Origin: Leptospira sp. 96542
GTDB taxonomy: Bacteria > Spirochaetota > Leptospiria > Leptospirales > Leptospiraceae
Direction of reading: 5' to 3'
Assembly: GCA_029310945.1 (NCBI GenBank)
Contig: JARJFC010000092.1
Span: 1 to 9,120 of the forward strand
Length of the DNA: 9,120 bases
Shown: piece after piece, positions 1 to 8,000 of the stretch
Position numbering within the stretch: position 1 is the first letter of the stretch
How the letters are laid out: every line of letters begins with the position of its first letter
The notes under the pieces: generated by a model
Database searches by the model: none
What the model was told of the DNA's origin: nothing
The model's input: only the letters and a program-made list of their open reading frames with translations
Program-made: the position numbers and the translations under genes

Positions 1-60
1 CTGCACCAGCCGGTGTTGATTGGGGTCATGCTGGGTGTGGGGACGGTGTTGGGCGCCTGA
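1..60 (+). CDS. C-terminal end of an unidentified, probably membrane protein (partial)
   Basis: Frame 1 is open from the window edge to a TGA at 58-60 and reads LHQPVLIGVMLGVGTVLGA. This is a hydrophobic, glycine-rich run like the last transmembrane helix of a transporter or other small membrane protein. The gene starts outside the window, so the family cannot be named. A second hydrophobic stretch, DLYRPLMILIGVAMAS, follows in frame 2 and ends at a TGA at 110-112. The true C-terminus could therefore lie there if frame 2 is the coding frame or if there is a frameshift, but frame 2 has a stop at 17-19. There is no visible link to the restriction operon downstream. Confidence 0.35.
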   Translation: MHQPVLIGVMLGVGTVLGA

Positions 61-171
61 CGACCTGTATCGCCCGCTTATGATTTTGATCGGCGTGGCC
101 ATGGCTAGCTGATCCGTGCCCGCCACACCTTACACACACCCCACCCGAGTCCCCAAGAAAAACACGGCCCC

Positions 172-2604
172 ATGCCCATCAAGAAGTCAGATCTCTATTC
201 CAAACTGTGGGCTTCCTGCGATGAACTGCGCGGCGGCATGGACGCCAGCCAGTACAAGGACTATGTGCTGGTGTTGCTATTCATCAAGTACATCAGTGAC
301 AAGTACGCTGGCCAGCCCTTTGCACCCATTCAGATCCCACTGGGCGCCAGCTTTGCCGACATGGTGGCGCTCAAGGGCAAGAGCGACATTGGCGACCAGA
401 TCAACAAGCGAATCGTTCGTCCGCTCGAAGAAGCCAACCGGCTGCGCATCAAGGCCGACTTCAATGACGACGCGCTGCTGGGCCAGGGCAAGGAGAAGGT
501 CGACAAGCTGACCAACCTGATCGGCATCTTCGAATCCAAAGATCTGGACTTCTCTAAGCATCGCGCCGATGGCGACGACATCCTGGGCGACGCTTATGAA
601 TACCTGATGCGCCACTTCGCCACCGAGAGTGGCAAGAGCAAGGGCCAGTTCTACACCCCGGCAGAAGTGAGCCGCGTGATGGCCCAGGTGCTGGGCATCG
701 CCAAGGCCAAGACCAGCCCTGACACCACGGTGTATGACCCGACCTGTGGCTCGGGCTCGCTGCTGCTGAAGGTGGCCGAGGCCGCGCCCACGCCGGTGAG
801 CGTCTACGGCCAGGAGAAGGAAGAAGTCACCAGTGGCCTGGCCCGCATGAACATGATCCTGCACCACAACCCCGGTGCGGTGATCGAGCAGGGCAACACC
901 CTGGCCGACCCCAAGTTCCTCGATGGCGGCCAGCTCAAGACCTTCGACTACGTGGTGGCCAACCCGCCGTTCTCCGACAAGCGCTGGAGCAACGGCCTGG
1001 TGGGCGACGCGTACAAGCGTTTCGAGGGCTTCGGCATGCCGCCCGACAAACAGGGCGACTACGCCTACCTGCTGCACATCATCCGCTCGCTCAAGAGCAC
1101 CGGCCGGGCCGCCTGCATCTTGCCGCACGGCGTGCTGTTCCGCGGCAATGCCGAGGCCGAGATCCGCAAGAGCCTGGTGCGGCGTGGCCTCATCCAAGCC
1201 ATCATCGGCCTGCCGGCCAACCTCTTCTACGGCACGGGCATCCCTGCCTGCATCCTCGTCATCGACAAAGCCGGTGCGGCCGCCCGCAAGGGCATCTTCA
1301 TGATCGATGCTTCCCAGGGCTACATGAAGGACGGCCCCAAGAACCGCCTGCGCGAGCGCGATATCCACCGCATCGTCGACACCTTCACCACGCTGGACGA
1401 AAGCGACCCGCGCTATGCCCGCCTGGTCGGCCTGGACGAGATCGAGAAGAACGACTTCAACCTCAACCTGCCGCGCTACATCGACAGCAGCACGCCCGAG
1501 GACCAGCAGGACATTGACGCCCACCTGAACGGCGGCATCCCCGAAGCCGACGTGCAAGCGCTCGGCCGCTATTGGGCCGTGTGCCCGCAACTGCGCGCCA
1601 CTCTGTTCAAGCCCCGGCGACCGGGCTACCTGGACCTGGCCGTGGCGCCCGCCGCCATCAAGCCCACCATCCACCAGCACCCCGAGTTCCAGGCCTTCAC
1701 CACGGCGATGAACCGGCACTTCGACAGCTGGCGCGCTGCGGCGGCCAGCAGTCTCAAGGCATTGGAGAAAGGCGCTTTCCACCCGAAAGACCTGATCCGA
1801 GGCGCCGAAGGCTTGCTGGCCCACTACGAGCACCAGCCCACCGCCGTGAAGCTGATCGACCCCTACGCCGTCTACCAGCACCTGATGGACTATTGGGCCG
1901 AGACCATGCAAGACGACGCCTACCTGATCGCCGAAGACGGCTGGAAGGCCACGCCCTACCGCGTGCTGGAGACCAAGAAGAACAAGGACGGCTCCCCCGG
2001 CAAGACCGTGGACAAAGGCTGGGCCTGCGACCTGGTGCCCAAAGCCCTGCTGGTGCAGCACCACTTCGCCGCCGAGCAGGCGGAGCTGGACCGGCTGAAC
2101 GCTGAACTGGACAGCACGCTGGCCACGCAGACCGAGCTGGAAGAAGAGCACAGCGGTGACGATGCTGCGTTTAGCGGCTTCGATAAGATCAACGACGCGT
2201 CAGTGAAGGCGCGCATCAAGGAGATCGGGCGCGATGCGGGTGCGGACGACACGGTAGATGAACTCGCCGTGTTGAAGCAATGGCTGGCCCTGTCAGAACA
2301 GGCCAGCAGCCTGAAGAAGCGCATCAAGACCCTGGACGCCGAGCTGGACGCCCAGGCCCTGGCCCGCTACCCCACGCTGACGTCCGACGAGGTGAAGGCC
2401 CTGGTCGTGGACCACAAGTGGATGGCCGCGCTGGATGCGGCGGTGCATGGCGAACTGGACCGCCTGAGCCAGGCGCTGACCGGGCGGGTGAAGGAGCTGG
2501 TCGAGCGCTACGGGCGGACCATGCCGGAACTGGTGCAGCAGGTGAACGACCTGGAGGAGCAGGTGGCGGGGCATCTGACGAAGATGGGGTTCGCATGGAA
2601 GTGA
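172..2604 (+). CDS. hsdM: Type I restriction-modification system methyltransferase subunit HsdM (long form)
   Basis: This is the S-adenosylmethionine-dependent adenine-N6 methyltransferase subunit of a type I RM enzyme. With HsdS it methylates the host's recognition sites, and it is also part of the restriction complex with HsdR. The N-terminus (MPIKKSDLYSKLWASCDELR) is the usual HsdM helical domain start and supports the ATG at 172; only a weak A/G-rich stretch precedes it. The family segment GQFYTP begins at residue 158. The SAM-binding motif I, DPTCGSG, is at 189-195, and the catalytic motif IV, NPPF, is at 264-267, in the gamma-class order. The classic HsdM of E. coli is just over 500 residues, whereas this one is 810. 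The extra C-terminal part (from about 470) includes a charged, Leu/Glu/Ala-rich, probably coiled-coil stretch from about 630 to the end. Both catalytic motifs are intact, so it should be active. It is the first gene of the operon, and its last 10 bases overlap hsdS. Confidence 0.97.
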   Translation: MPIKKSDLYSKLWASCDELRGGMDASQYKDYVLVLLFIKYISDKYAGQPFAPIQIPLGASFADMVALKGKSDIGDQINKRIVRPLEEANRLRIKADFNDDALLGQGKEKVDKLTNLIGIFESKDLDFSKHRADGDDILGDAYEYLMRHFATESGKSKGQFYTPAEVSRVMAQVLGIAKAKTSPDTTVYDPTCGSGSLLLKVAEAAPTPVSVYGQEKEEVTSGLARMNMILHHNPGAVIEQGNTLADPKFLDGGQLKTFDYVVANPPFSDKRWSNGLVGDAYKRFEGFGMPPDKQGDYAYLLHIIRSLKSTGRAACILPHGVLFRGNAEAEIRKSLVRRGLIQAIIGLPANLFYGTGIPACILVIDKAGAAARKGIFMIDASQGYMKDGPKNRLRERDIHRIVDTFTTLDESDPRYARLVGLDEIEKNDFNLNLPRYIDSSTPEDQQDIDAHLNGGIPEADVQALGRYWAVCPQLRATLFKPRRPGYLDLAVAPAAIKPTIHQHPEFQAFTTAMNRHFDSWRAAAASSLKALEKGAFHPKDLIRGAEGLLAHYEHQPTAVKLIDPYAVYQHLMDYWAETMQDDAYLIAEDGWKATPYRVLETKKNKDGSPGKTVDKGWACDLVPKALLVQHHFAAEQAELDRLNAELDSTLATQTELEEEHSGDDAAFSGFDKINDASVKARIKEIGRDAGADDTVDELAVLKQWLALSEQASSLKKRIKTLDAELDAQALARYPTLTSDEVKALVVDHKWMAALDAAVHGELDRLSQALTGRVKELVERYGRTMPELVQQVNDLEEQVAGHLTKMGFAWK

Positions 2605-3866
2605 AAGAGCCAAGCGCTCAGTACTTGTCGAGTCGCGAGCAGCAACTGACCGAAATCGGGCCTCTTCCAGCAGACTGGAGCGTGTCTACTGTCGGTGACG
2701 AGTTTCATGTGCAGCTTGGCAAGATGCTGGACACGGAGAAGAACGTCGGCACGCCCAAACCCTTTTTAGGCAATCGAGCGGTGCAGTGGGGGCGCATCGA
2801 TGTCACCGACGTTGGTGAAATCCGCTTGTCAACTTCCGAACTGCAGCGGTATCGGCTGGTAGATGGTGATCTGCTCGTTTGCGAGGGTGGCGAGGTCGGC
2901 CGCAGTGCAATCTGGCGTGACCAACTTGAGGAGTGTTACTACCAGAAGGCTCTTCATCGGCTCCGTGCCAAACGAGGGTATTCGCAGGAATTCATGGCAG
3001 CCGTCTTGGAGCAGTTCGCAAGAGGCGGAATGCTCCAAAACTACGTCACCCAAACCAGCATTGCGCACCTTCCCAAAGAGAAGTTTGTTGCATTGCCGAT
3101 TCCAAAGCCTTCGACGGCAGATGAGCAGCGCGGGATTTCACAAGCCGTCGGAGATGCCGATGCCCTGATCAGCTCGCTGGAGCAACTGCTGACCAAGAAG
3201 CGCCAGATCAAGCAAGGCGCCATGCAGGAACTGCTCACCGGCAAGCGGCGGTTGCCGGGGTTCCAAGGGAATTGGGGCGAGGCGACATTTGCCGACGTGG
3301 CCTTCATCGATCCAGAGAATCTCAGCAGTGGCACGCCTGCCGGCTTCTCTTTCAACTACATCGCGCTAGAAGGCGTCAATCAAGGACGGCTGGACTCATT
3401 CGCCGAACTCCAGTTCGAGAACGCGCCATCAAGGGCCAGGAGAGTGCTTAGGGACGGCGACGTTCTGGTGTCGACTGTCCGACCAAACCTTAAGTCCCAC
3501 CTGCTGCTTGATACGCTCCTCGGAAACTGGATTGCGTCAACCGGCTTCTCTGTTGTTCGCTGCAAACCAAACATCGCTTGCCCGGGCTTTCTGTTCGCAC
3601 TACTCTTTTCGGAGGTCGTCGAACAGCAGATTGATACGTTGTTGACAGGATCAAACTACCCAGCAATCAACGGCCGGGATGTTGCCAACCTCGCCTTTAC
3701 CTGCCCGCCCTTCGATGAGCAGGTCGCAATAGCACGAGCACTGTCTGACATGGATGAGGAAATTTCTGCCCTCGAATCCCGCCTCACCAAGGTCCGCGCC
3801 CTCAAGCAAGCCATGGCCCAAGCCCTGCTGACCGGCCGCATCCGTCTCGTGGAGCCCAACTTATGA
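2595..3866 (+). CDS. hsdS: Type I restriction-modification system specificity subunit HsdS
   Basis: This is the DNA-recognition subunit that directs HsdM and HsdR to a bipartite target. At 423 residues it has normal HsdS length. It shows the family's two-fold plan: a first target-recognition domain (about 15-160), a central conserved helix (about 160-220, with LTKKRQIKQGAMQELLTG followed by RRLPGF), a second recognition domain (about 224-375) and a second conserved helix (about 376-423, with LTKVRALKQAMAQALLTG). The ATG at 2595 is chosen because the frame upstream lies entirely inside hsdM, and because the product then begins just before a typical recognition domain (LPADWSVSTVGDEF). No strong ribosome site precedes it, so coupling to hsdM translation is likely. 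The recognition domains use visibly more A/T-ending codons than hsdM or hsdR, consistent with exchange of these domains by transfer. The actual DNA target cannot be read from sequence alone. Confidence 0.95.
   Translation: MEVKEPSAQYLSSREQQLTEIGPLPADWSVSTVGDEFHVQLGKMLDTEKNVGTPKPFLGNRAVQWGRIDVTDVGEIRLSTSELQRYRLVDGDLLVCEGGEVGRSAIWRDQLEECYYQKALHRLRAKRGYSQEFMAAVLEQFARGGMLQNYVTQTSIAHLPKEKFVALPIPKPSTADEQRGISQAVGDADALISSLEQLLTKKRQIKQGAMQELLTGKRRLPGFQGNWGEATFADVAFIDPENLSSGTPAGFSFNYIALEGVNQGRLDSFAELQFENAPSRARRVLRDGDVLVSTVRPNLKSHLLLDTLLGNWIASTGFSVVRCKPNIACPGFLFALLFSEVVEQQIDTLLTGSNYPAINGRDVANLAFTCPPFDEQVAIARALSDMDEEISALESRLTKVRALKQAMAQALLTGRIRLVEPNL
3189..3251 (+). repeat. HsdS conserved-region repeat, first copy
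   Basis: Codons 199-219 of hsdS encode LTKKRQIKQGAMQELLTGKRR. This is the central long helix that separates the two recognition domains and contacts HsdM. It matches the second copy at 3783-3845 codon for codon without gaps (L-T-K-x-R-x-x-K-Q ... LLTG-x-x-R). Such paired segments are normal in HsdS and are places where recognition domains can recombine. Confidence 0.8.
3783..3845 (+). repeat. HsdS conserved-region repeat, second copy
   Basis: Codons 397-417 of hsdS encode LTKVRALKQAMAQALLTGRIR. This is the C-terminal partner of the central helix at 3189-3251, in the same orientation and of the same length (21 codons). It shows that the C-terminus of HsdS is complete and not truncated to a half-subunit. 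Confidence 0.8.
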
Positions 3867-4825
3867 GCAAACCCTCCAAAAGCTACTACCGCGTGATGCT
3901 CGGCCGCCAAAGCGTCCACGCCGCCGCGTGCCTGGCCAGCGGCTTCATTGGCGCCGACTACGAGATCAACCAGGACCTCAGCGCTCATTTGCCCGAGGCC
4001 TGGCGGCAGTTCAACGCCGCCTTCATCCCCGTCTACCTGGCTGGCCACCCGGACAAAAGCCGAATCGCGGCGGGCCTGGCTTGCGGCGCATTGTGGACGG
4101 TGGCCAAGGGCATCCGACCCGGTGACGTAGTGCTGAGCCCGGACGGCACCGGCGTGTACCACGTGGGCGTGGTCGAAGGCGAGTACCACCACGCCCCCGG
4201 CCAGGTGCTGCCGCACCGCCGCACCGTGAAGTGGCTGCCACTGACCATCGCCCGCGCGGCCATGAGCGAGGCGCTGCGCAATTCCACCGGCTCCATCGGC
4301 ACGGTGAGCACCATCACCGACCACCATCAGGAGATCGAGCAGTTCCTGGCCGCATATCACGGCTCCATGTTTCCCGGCCAGGCCACGCCCAGCATCGTGG
4401 CGACTGACCCGGTGGTGGAAGACCCGGTGGCCTTCGCGATGGAGAAGCACCTGGAGGACTTTCTGGTCCAGAACTGGGCGCAGACCGAGTTGGCCCAACA
4501 TTTCAAGATCTACGAAGACGACGGTGAACTGGTGGGCCAGCAGTACGGCACCGACGCCGGCCCCATCGACATCCTGGCCATCAGCAAGGACGGCCAGCGC
4601 CTGCTGGTGGTGGAACTGAAGCGCGGCCGCGCCTCGGACGTGGTGGTGGGCCAAATCTTGCGTTACATGGGTTATGTGAAAGAGCAGATCGCCGAACCGC
4701 ACCAGACCGTGGAAGGCGCCATCATCGCGCTGGACGATGACCAGAGGCTGCGTTGGGCCCTGGCTGCGGTGCCCAGCGTCAGCTTCTACCGCTACCAGGT
4801 GAGCTTCAAGCTCATCCGGCACTGA
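3863..4825 (+). CDS. NucS-like PD-(D/E)XK endonuclease with N-terminal PUA/EVE-like domain
   Basis: This is a 320-residue protein of two parts. The C-terminal half (about 190-320) looks like a NucS/DUF91-type nuclease domain: a helix with LEDFLVQNW (E198), then the PD-(D/E)XK core with D236 (GPIDILAI) and E251-L-K253 (VVELKRG), then a helix with VVVGQILRYMGYV. The catalytic residues appear intact, so Mg-dependent DNA cleavage is expected. The N-terminal half has a beta-rich stretch from residue 87 (GDVVLSPDGTGVYHVGVVEG) followed by EALRNSTGSIGTV. This resembles the PUA/EVE-like DNA-modification readers found in some Mrr-type restriction proteins; that assignment is from memory of the family style and is less certain. 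The ATG overlaps the hsdS stop (ATGA), implying translational coupling. It lies between hsdS and hsdR but is not a standard type I subunit. It may act on modified or damaged DNA, or modulate the RM complex. Its substrate is unknown. Confidence 0.82.
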   Translation: MSKPSKSYYRVMLGRQSVHAAACLASGFIGADYEINQDLSAHLPEAWRQFNAAFIPVYLAGHPDKSRIAAGLACGALWTVAKGIRPGDVVLSPDGTGVYHVGVVEGEYHHAPGQVLPHRRTVKWLPLTIARAAMSEALRNSTGSIGTVSTITDHHQEIEQFLAAYHGSMFPGQATPSIVATDPVVEDPVAFAMEKHLEDFLVQNWAQTELAQHFKIYEDDGELVGQQYGTDAGPIDILAISKDGQRLLVVELKRGRASDVVVGQILRYMGYVKEQIAEPHQTVEGAIIALDDDQRLRWALAAVPSVSFYRYQVSFKLIRH

Positions 4826-4881
4826 AGCAAAAGAGAAAGGCAACGCCGTGTGCCTGAAAGGTCAACTCAGCGTTTGGCTCA

Positions 4882-4906
4882 CAACCCGGTGTATCGACCT
4901 GGGTTG
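4882..4906 (+). other. Short hairpin (possible attenuator or weak terminator)
   Basis: CAACCC (4882-4887) pairs with GGGTTG (4901-4906), and GGT (4888-4890) pairs with ACC (4897-4899). There is a single bulged T at 4900 and a six-base loop. It starts 56 bases after the stop of the NucS-like gene. No run of T follows directly (only CTTT a few bases on), so it is not a textbook intrinsic terminator. It might reduce read-through into hsdR. Confidence 0.3.
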
Positions 4907-4926
4907 CGCCAAATCTTTGCGCCAAA
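4904..4926. repeat. Tandem 10-bp direct repeat with 13-base period
   Basis: TTGCGCCAAA occurs at 4904-4913 and again exactly at 4917-4926, separated by TCT. A related inverted half-site, GTTTGGC, lies at 4872-4878. Two exact copies in a spacer ahead of hsdR could be an operator for a regulator, but no controller (C) protein gene is visible in the window. Confidence 0.45.
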
Positions 4927-4986
4927 CAGGAGAACCCGCTCGCTAAGCTGCTGTCGGAATTGAAGATTTCTTTGGAGGAATGGTCA

Positions 4987-5037
4987 ATGATGGAGTCAAA
5001 GCAGCGCGCGCCTGCGCCAGAAATGCACAAAATTTAA
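4987..5037 (+). CDS. Possible 16-residue leader peptide or remnant
   Basis: ATG ATG at 4987 opens a 16-codon frame ending in TAA (MMESKQRAPAPEMHKI). It is preceded by a strong Shine-Dalgarno-like GGAGG at 4974-4978 with an 8-base gap. The same frame is open upstream to 4858 with protein-like content, so this could instead be the tail of a decayed gene. There is no homology that I recognise. It is listed because the ribosome site is better than those of hsdM, hsdS or hsdR. Confidence 0.15.
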   Translation: MMESKQRAPAPEMHKI

Positions 5038-5062
5038 GCAATTATCCTTTTCGAAGTAATTT
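5034..5062 (+). promoter_or_regulatory. Possible promoter for hsdR
   Basis: This is an AT-rich island in GC-rich DNA. TTAAGC (5034-5039) and TAATTT (5057-5062) are 17 bases apart but each matches only three of six sigma-70 consensus positions. The local composition and the position just upstream of hsdR are the main arguments. A start near 5069 would leave a short leader before the ATG at 5087. Confidence 0.2.
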
Positions 5063-5086
5063 TGGATAAAAGCCAGGGACGGCCAC

Positions 5087-8000
5087 ATGAGCAGTATCCA
5101 CAAGCCCGAACGCGCCACCCAAGACCGGGTGATTGCACTCTTTACCCAGCAGCTGGGCTACCGCTACCTGGGTGACTGGTCGGACCGCGCGGGCAACCAC
5201 TGCATCGAGGAAGGACTGCTGACCGCCCACCTGGCAAAACAGGGCTACAGCCCCGTCCATATCAGCGCGGCCCTGCACCAATTGCGCACGGCGGCATCGG
5301 TGCACGGACGCACGCTGTACGCCGCCAACCAGGCGGTGTACCGGTTGCTGCGCTACGGGGTGTCAGTGAAGGTGGCGGCCGGCGAGGTGAGCGAGACGGT
5401 TCATCTCGTGAACTGGAAGCAAGCGGCCAACAACGATTTCGCCATCGCGGAGGAAGTGACGCTCAAGGGCGGTGGAATGTCTGGCCACGAACGCCGGCCC
5501 GACCTCGTGCTGTACCTGAACGGCATCGCCGTGGGCGTGCTGGAACTGAAGAACAGCCGCGTGGGCCTGGCCGAAGGCATACGCCAGTGCCTGTCGAACC
5601 AGAAACCGGAGTTCAACGACTGGTTCTTCAGCACCATCCAGCTGGTGATGGCGGGCAACGACTCGGAGGGCCTGCGCTACGGCAGCATTGAGACGCAAGA
5701 GAAGTACTTTCTGAGCTGGAAGGAAGACGAGACCGACAACAGCGGCTACAAGCTCGACAAGTACCTGGTCAAGCTGTGCAGCAAGGACAGGCTGCTGGAG
5801 CTGGTGCACGATTTCGTGCTGTTCGACGGAGGTATCAAGAAGCTGCCCCGTGTGCACCAGTATTTCGGCATCAAGGCCGCTCAGACGCATGTGAACCAGC
5901 GGCGCGGCGGCATCATCTGGCACACCCAGGGCGCGGGCAAGAGCATCCTGATGGTGTTGCTGGCACGCTGGATTCTGGAGAACAAACCGGCTGCCCGCGT
6001 GGCCATCATCACCGACCGGGACGAACTGGACCGGCAGATTGAGCGCGTGTTCAAGGACGCGGGCGAGACCATCCACCGCAGCCAAAGCGGCCGCGACCTG
6101 ATGGCTCAGCTGGCGCAGCCTAACCCACGCCTGCTGTGCTCGCTGGTGCACAAATTTGGCCGGCGGGGTGCGGAGGCGGGGACTGACGACTTCGAGGCTT
6201 TCTTGCGCGACCTGGCCGCGCAGCCCAGCCAGACCCAGGGCGAGGTTTATGTTTTCGTGGACGAGTGCCACCGTACCCAGGGCGGCAAGCTGCACCGCCT
6301 GATGAAGGCCATGATGCCCAACGCGGTGTTCATCGGCTTCACGGGTACGCCACTGCTCAAGAGCGACGCGCAGACCAGCCTGGAGGTGTTCGGCGGCTAT
6401 ATCCACACCTACAAGTTCGCTGAGGCCGTGGAAGACAAGGTGGTGCTGGACCTGGTGTACGAGGCGCGAGACATCGACCAGAAGCTGGGCAACACTGACC
6501 AGATCGACCAGTGGTTCGAGGCCAAGACCAGAGGCTTGAACAACTGGCAGAAGGACGAGCTGAAGAAGCAATGGGGAACGATGCAAAACGTGCTCAGCTC
6601 GCGCGCCCGCATGGACCGTGTGGTGGCCGACATCGTGTTCGACTTTGCAGTCAAGCCGCGGCTGTCGAACGAGCGCGGCAACGCCATTCTGGTGGCGTCC
6701 AGCATCTACGAGGCATGCAAGTATTTCGTGCTGTTCGGCAAGACGGTGTTCAAGGGCCGCTGCGCGGTCGTCACCTCCTACAACCCCCAGGCTTCCGATG
6801 TGAGCAAGGAAGAGACCGGTGCCAACACCGAGAGCGACAAGCAGTTCATCTACAACACCTACACCGAGCTGCTGAAGGACGTGTTGGCCGAGCCCGGCAA
6901 AACCAAAACCGAGACCTACGAACAGCAGGTGAAGGAACGCTTCATCAAGGCCCCCGCCCAGATGAAGCTGCTGATCGTGGTGGACAAGCTTCTGACGGGT
7001 TTCGACGCGCCGCCCTGCACCTACCTCTACATCGACAAGTCGATGCAGGACCACGGCCTGTTCCAGGCCATCTGCCGCACCAACCGGTTGGATAGTGAGG
7101 ACAAGGACTTCGGCTACATCGTCGACTACAAAGACTTGTTCAAGAAGGTGGAGAAGGCCATTGCCGTCTACACCGCCGAGCTGGACCACAGCGCGGGCGG
7201 CAGCGACCCGGAGATCCTGGTCAAAGACCGGCTGGAAATCGGGCACGAACGCCTGGAAGACGCCATCGAGGCCCTGGCCTTGCTGTGCGAGCCGGTGGAA
7301 CCACCCAAGGGCGACCTGGAGCACATCCACTACTTTTGCGGAAATACCGAGATTGCCGAGGACCTGAAGCTGCGCGAGCCCTACCGCGTGGCGCTCTACA
7401 AGGCCGTGGTGGCGCTGGTGCGCGCCTATGCGAATCTGGCCGATGAGCTGGAGGCGGCGGGCTACACGCCCGCACAGATCGACAATCTCAAGTCACTGCA
7501 GAAGCACTACCTGAACCTGCGCGAAATCATTCGCAAGGCAGCCGGCGAGACGCTGGACCTGAAGCCCTACGAGGCGGACATGCGCCACCTCATCGACACC
7601 TACATCGAGGCCCAGGCACCGCGGAAGATTTCGCCGTTCGACGGCATCGGCCTGCTGGACTTGATCGTCAAGACCGGCATCGCCGACGCGATTGCCGAGC
7701 GCTTGGGCGACATGAAGGGCAACAAGGACTCCATCGCCGAGACGATCGAGAACAACGTCCGCAGCAAGATCCTGAAGGAGCAGCTGACCGACCCGGCTTA
7801 CTTCGCCAAGATGTCGGCGTTGCTGGACGAGATCATTCGACTACGCAAGGAAAAGGCCATCGAATACGAGGACTATCTCGCCCGCATCGCCGACGTCGCC
7901 AGAAAGGTGAGCGCTGGCAGAGTCGACGACACACCCGCGCAACTTAAGACGCAAGGCCAACTAGCTCTGTACAACAACCTGAAGGACCACGTTGCCGTCA

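Larger units (their letters stand above)
4826..5086. other. Spacer between the NucS-like gene and hsdR
   Basis: This 261-base gap interrupts an otherwise gap-free operon. It contains a hairpin (4882-4906), a 10-bp direct repeat (4904-4926) and the inverted 7-mer GTTTGGC (4872-4878) / GCCAAAC (4921-4927). It also holds a small open frame with a good ribosome site (4974-5037) and an AT-rich stretch just before hsdR (about 5029-5070). Frame 1 is open from 4858 to the TAA at 5035-5037 and its last part reads protein-like (NPLAKLLSELKISLEEW), but it has no ATG before 4987. This suggests either a remnant of a lost gene or chance. I recognise no RNA gene here. Confidence 0.6.

Noticed and set aside
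277..2151. Long minus-strand open frame (624 residues) opposite hsdM
   Set aside because: It is the antisense shadow of GC-rich hsdM codons. The product is low-complexity (Val/Gly/Ala/His/Leu-rich) with no motifs, while the + strand has clear methylase motifs.
2280..2594. Upstream extension of the hsdS frame within hsdM
   Set aside because: Its translation is Gly/Arg/Ala/Pro-rich out-of-frame text. HsdS homology starts just after the ATG at 2595.
3189..3845. Phase-variable inversion or shufflon at hsdS
   Set aside because: The two repeats are in direct, not inverted, orientation and are normal HsdS conserved regions. There is no second hsdS copy and no recombinase gene in the window.
3656..4843. 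Minus-strand open frame (395 residues) across the NucS-like gene and the hsdS end
   Set aside because: It is an antisense shadow spanning two overlapping + strand genes and has no recognisable domain.
4882..4920. Intrinsic terminator after the NucS-like gene
   Set aside because: The hairpin is short with a bulge and lacks a following T-run, so it is listed only as a low-confidence hairpin.
5363..7330. Long minus-strand open frame (655 residues) opposite hsdR
   Set aside because: It is an antisense shadow with the same biased composition. The + strand carries all the helicase and nuclease motifs.
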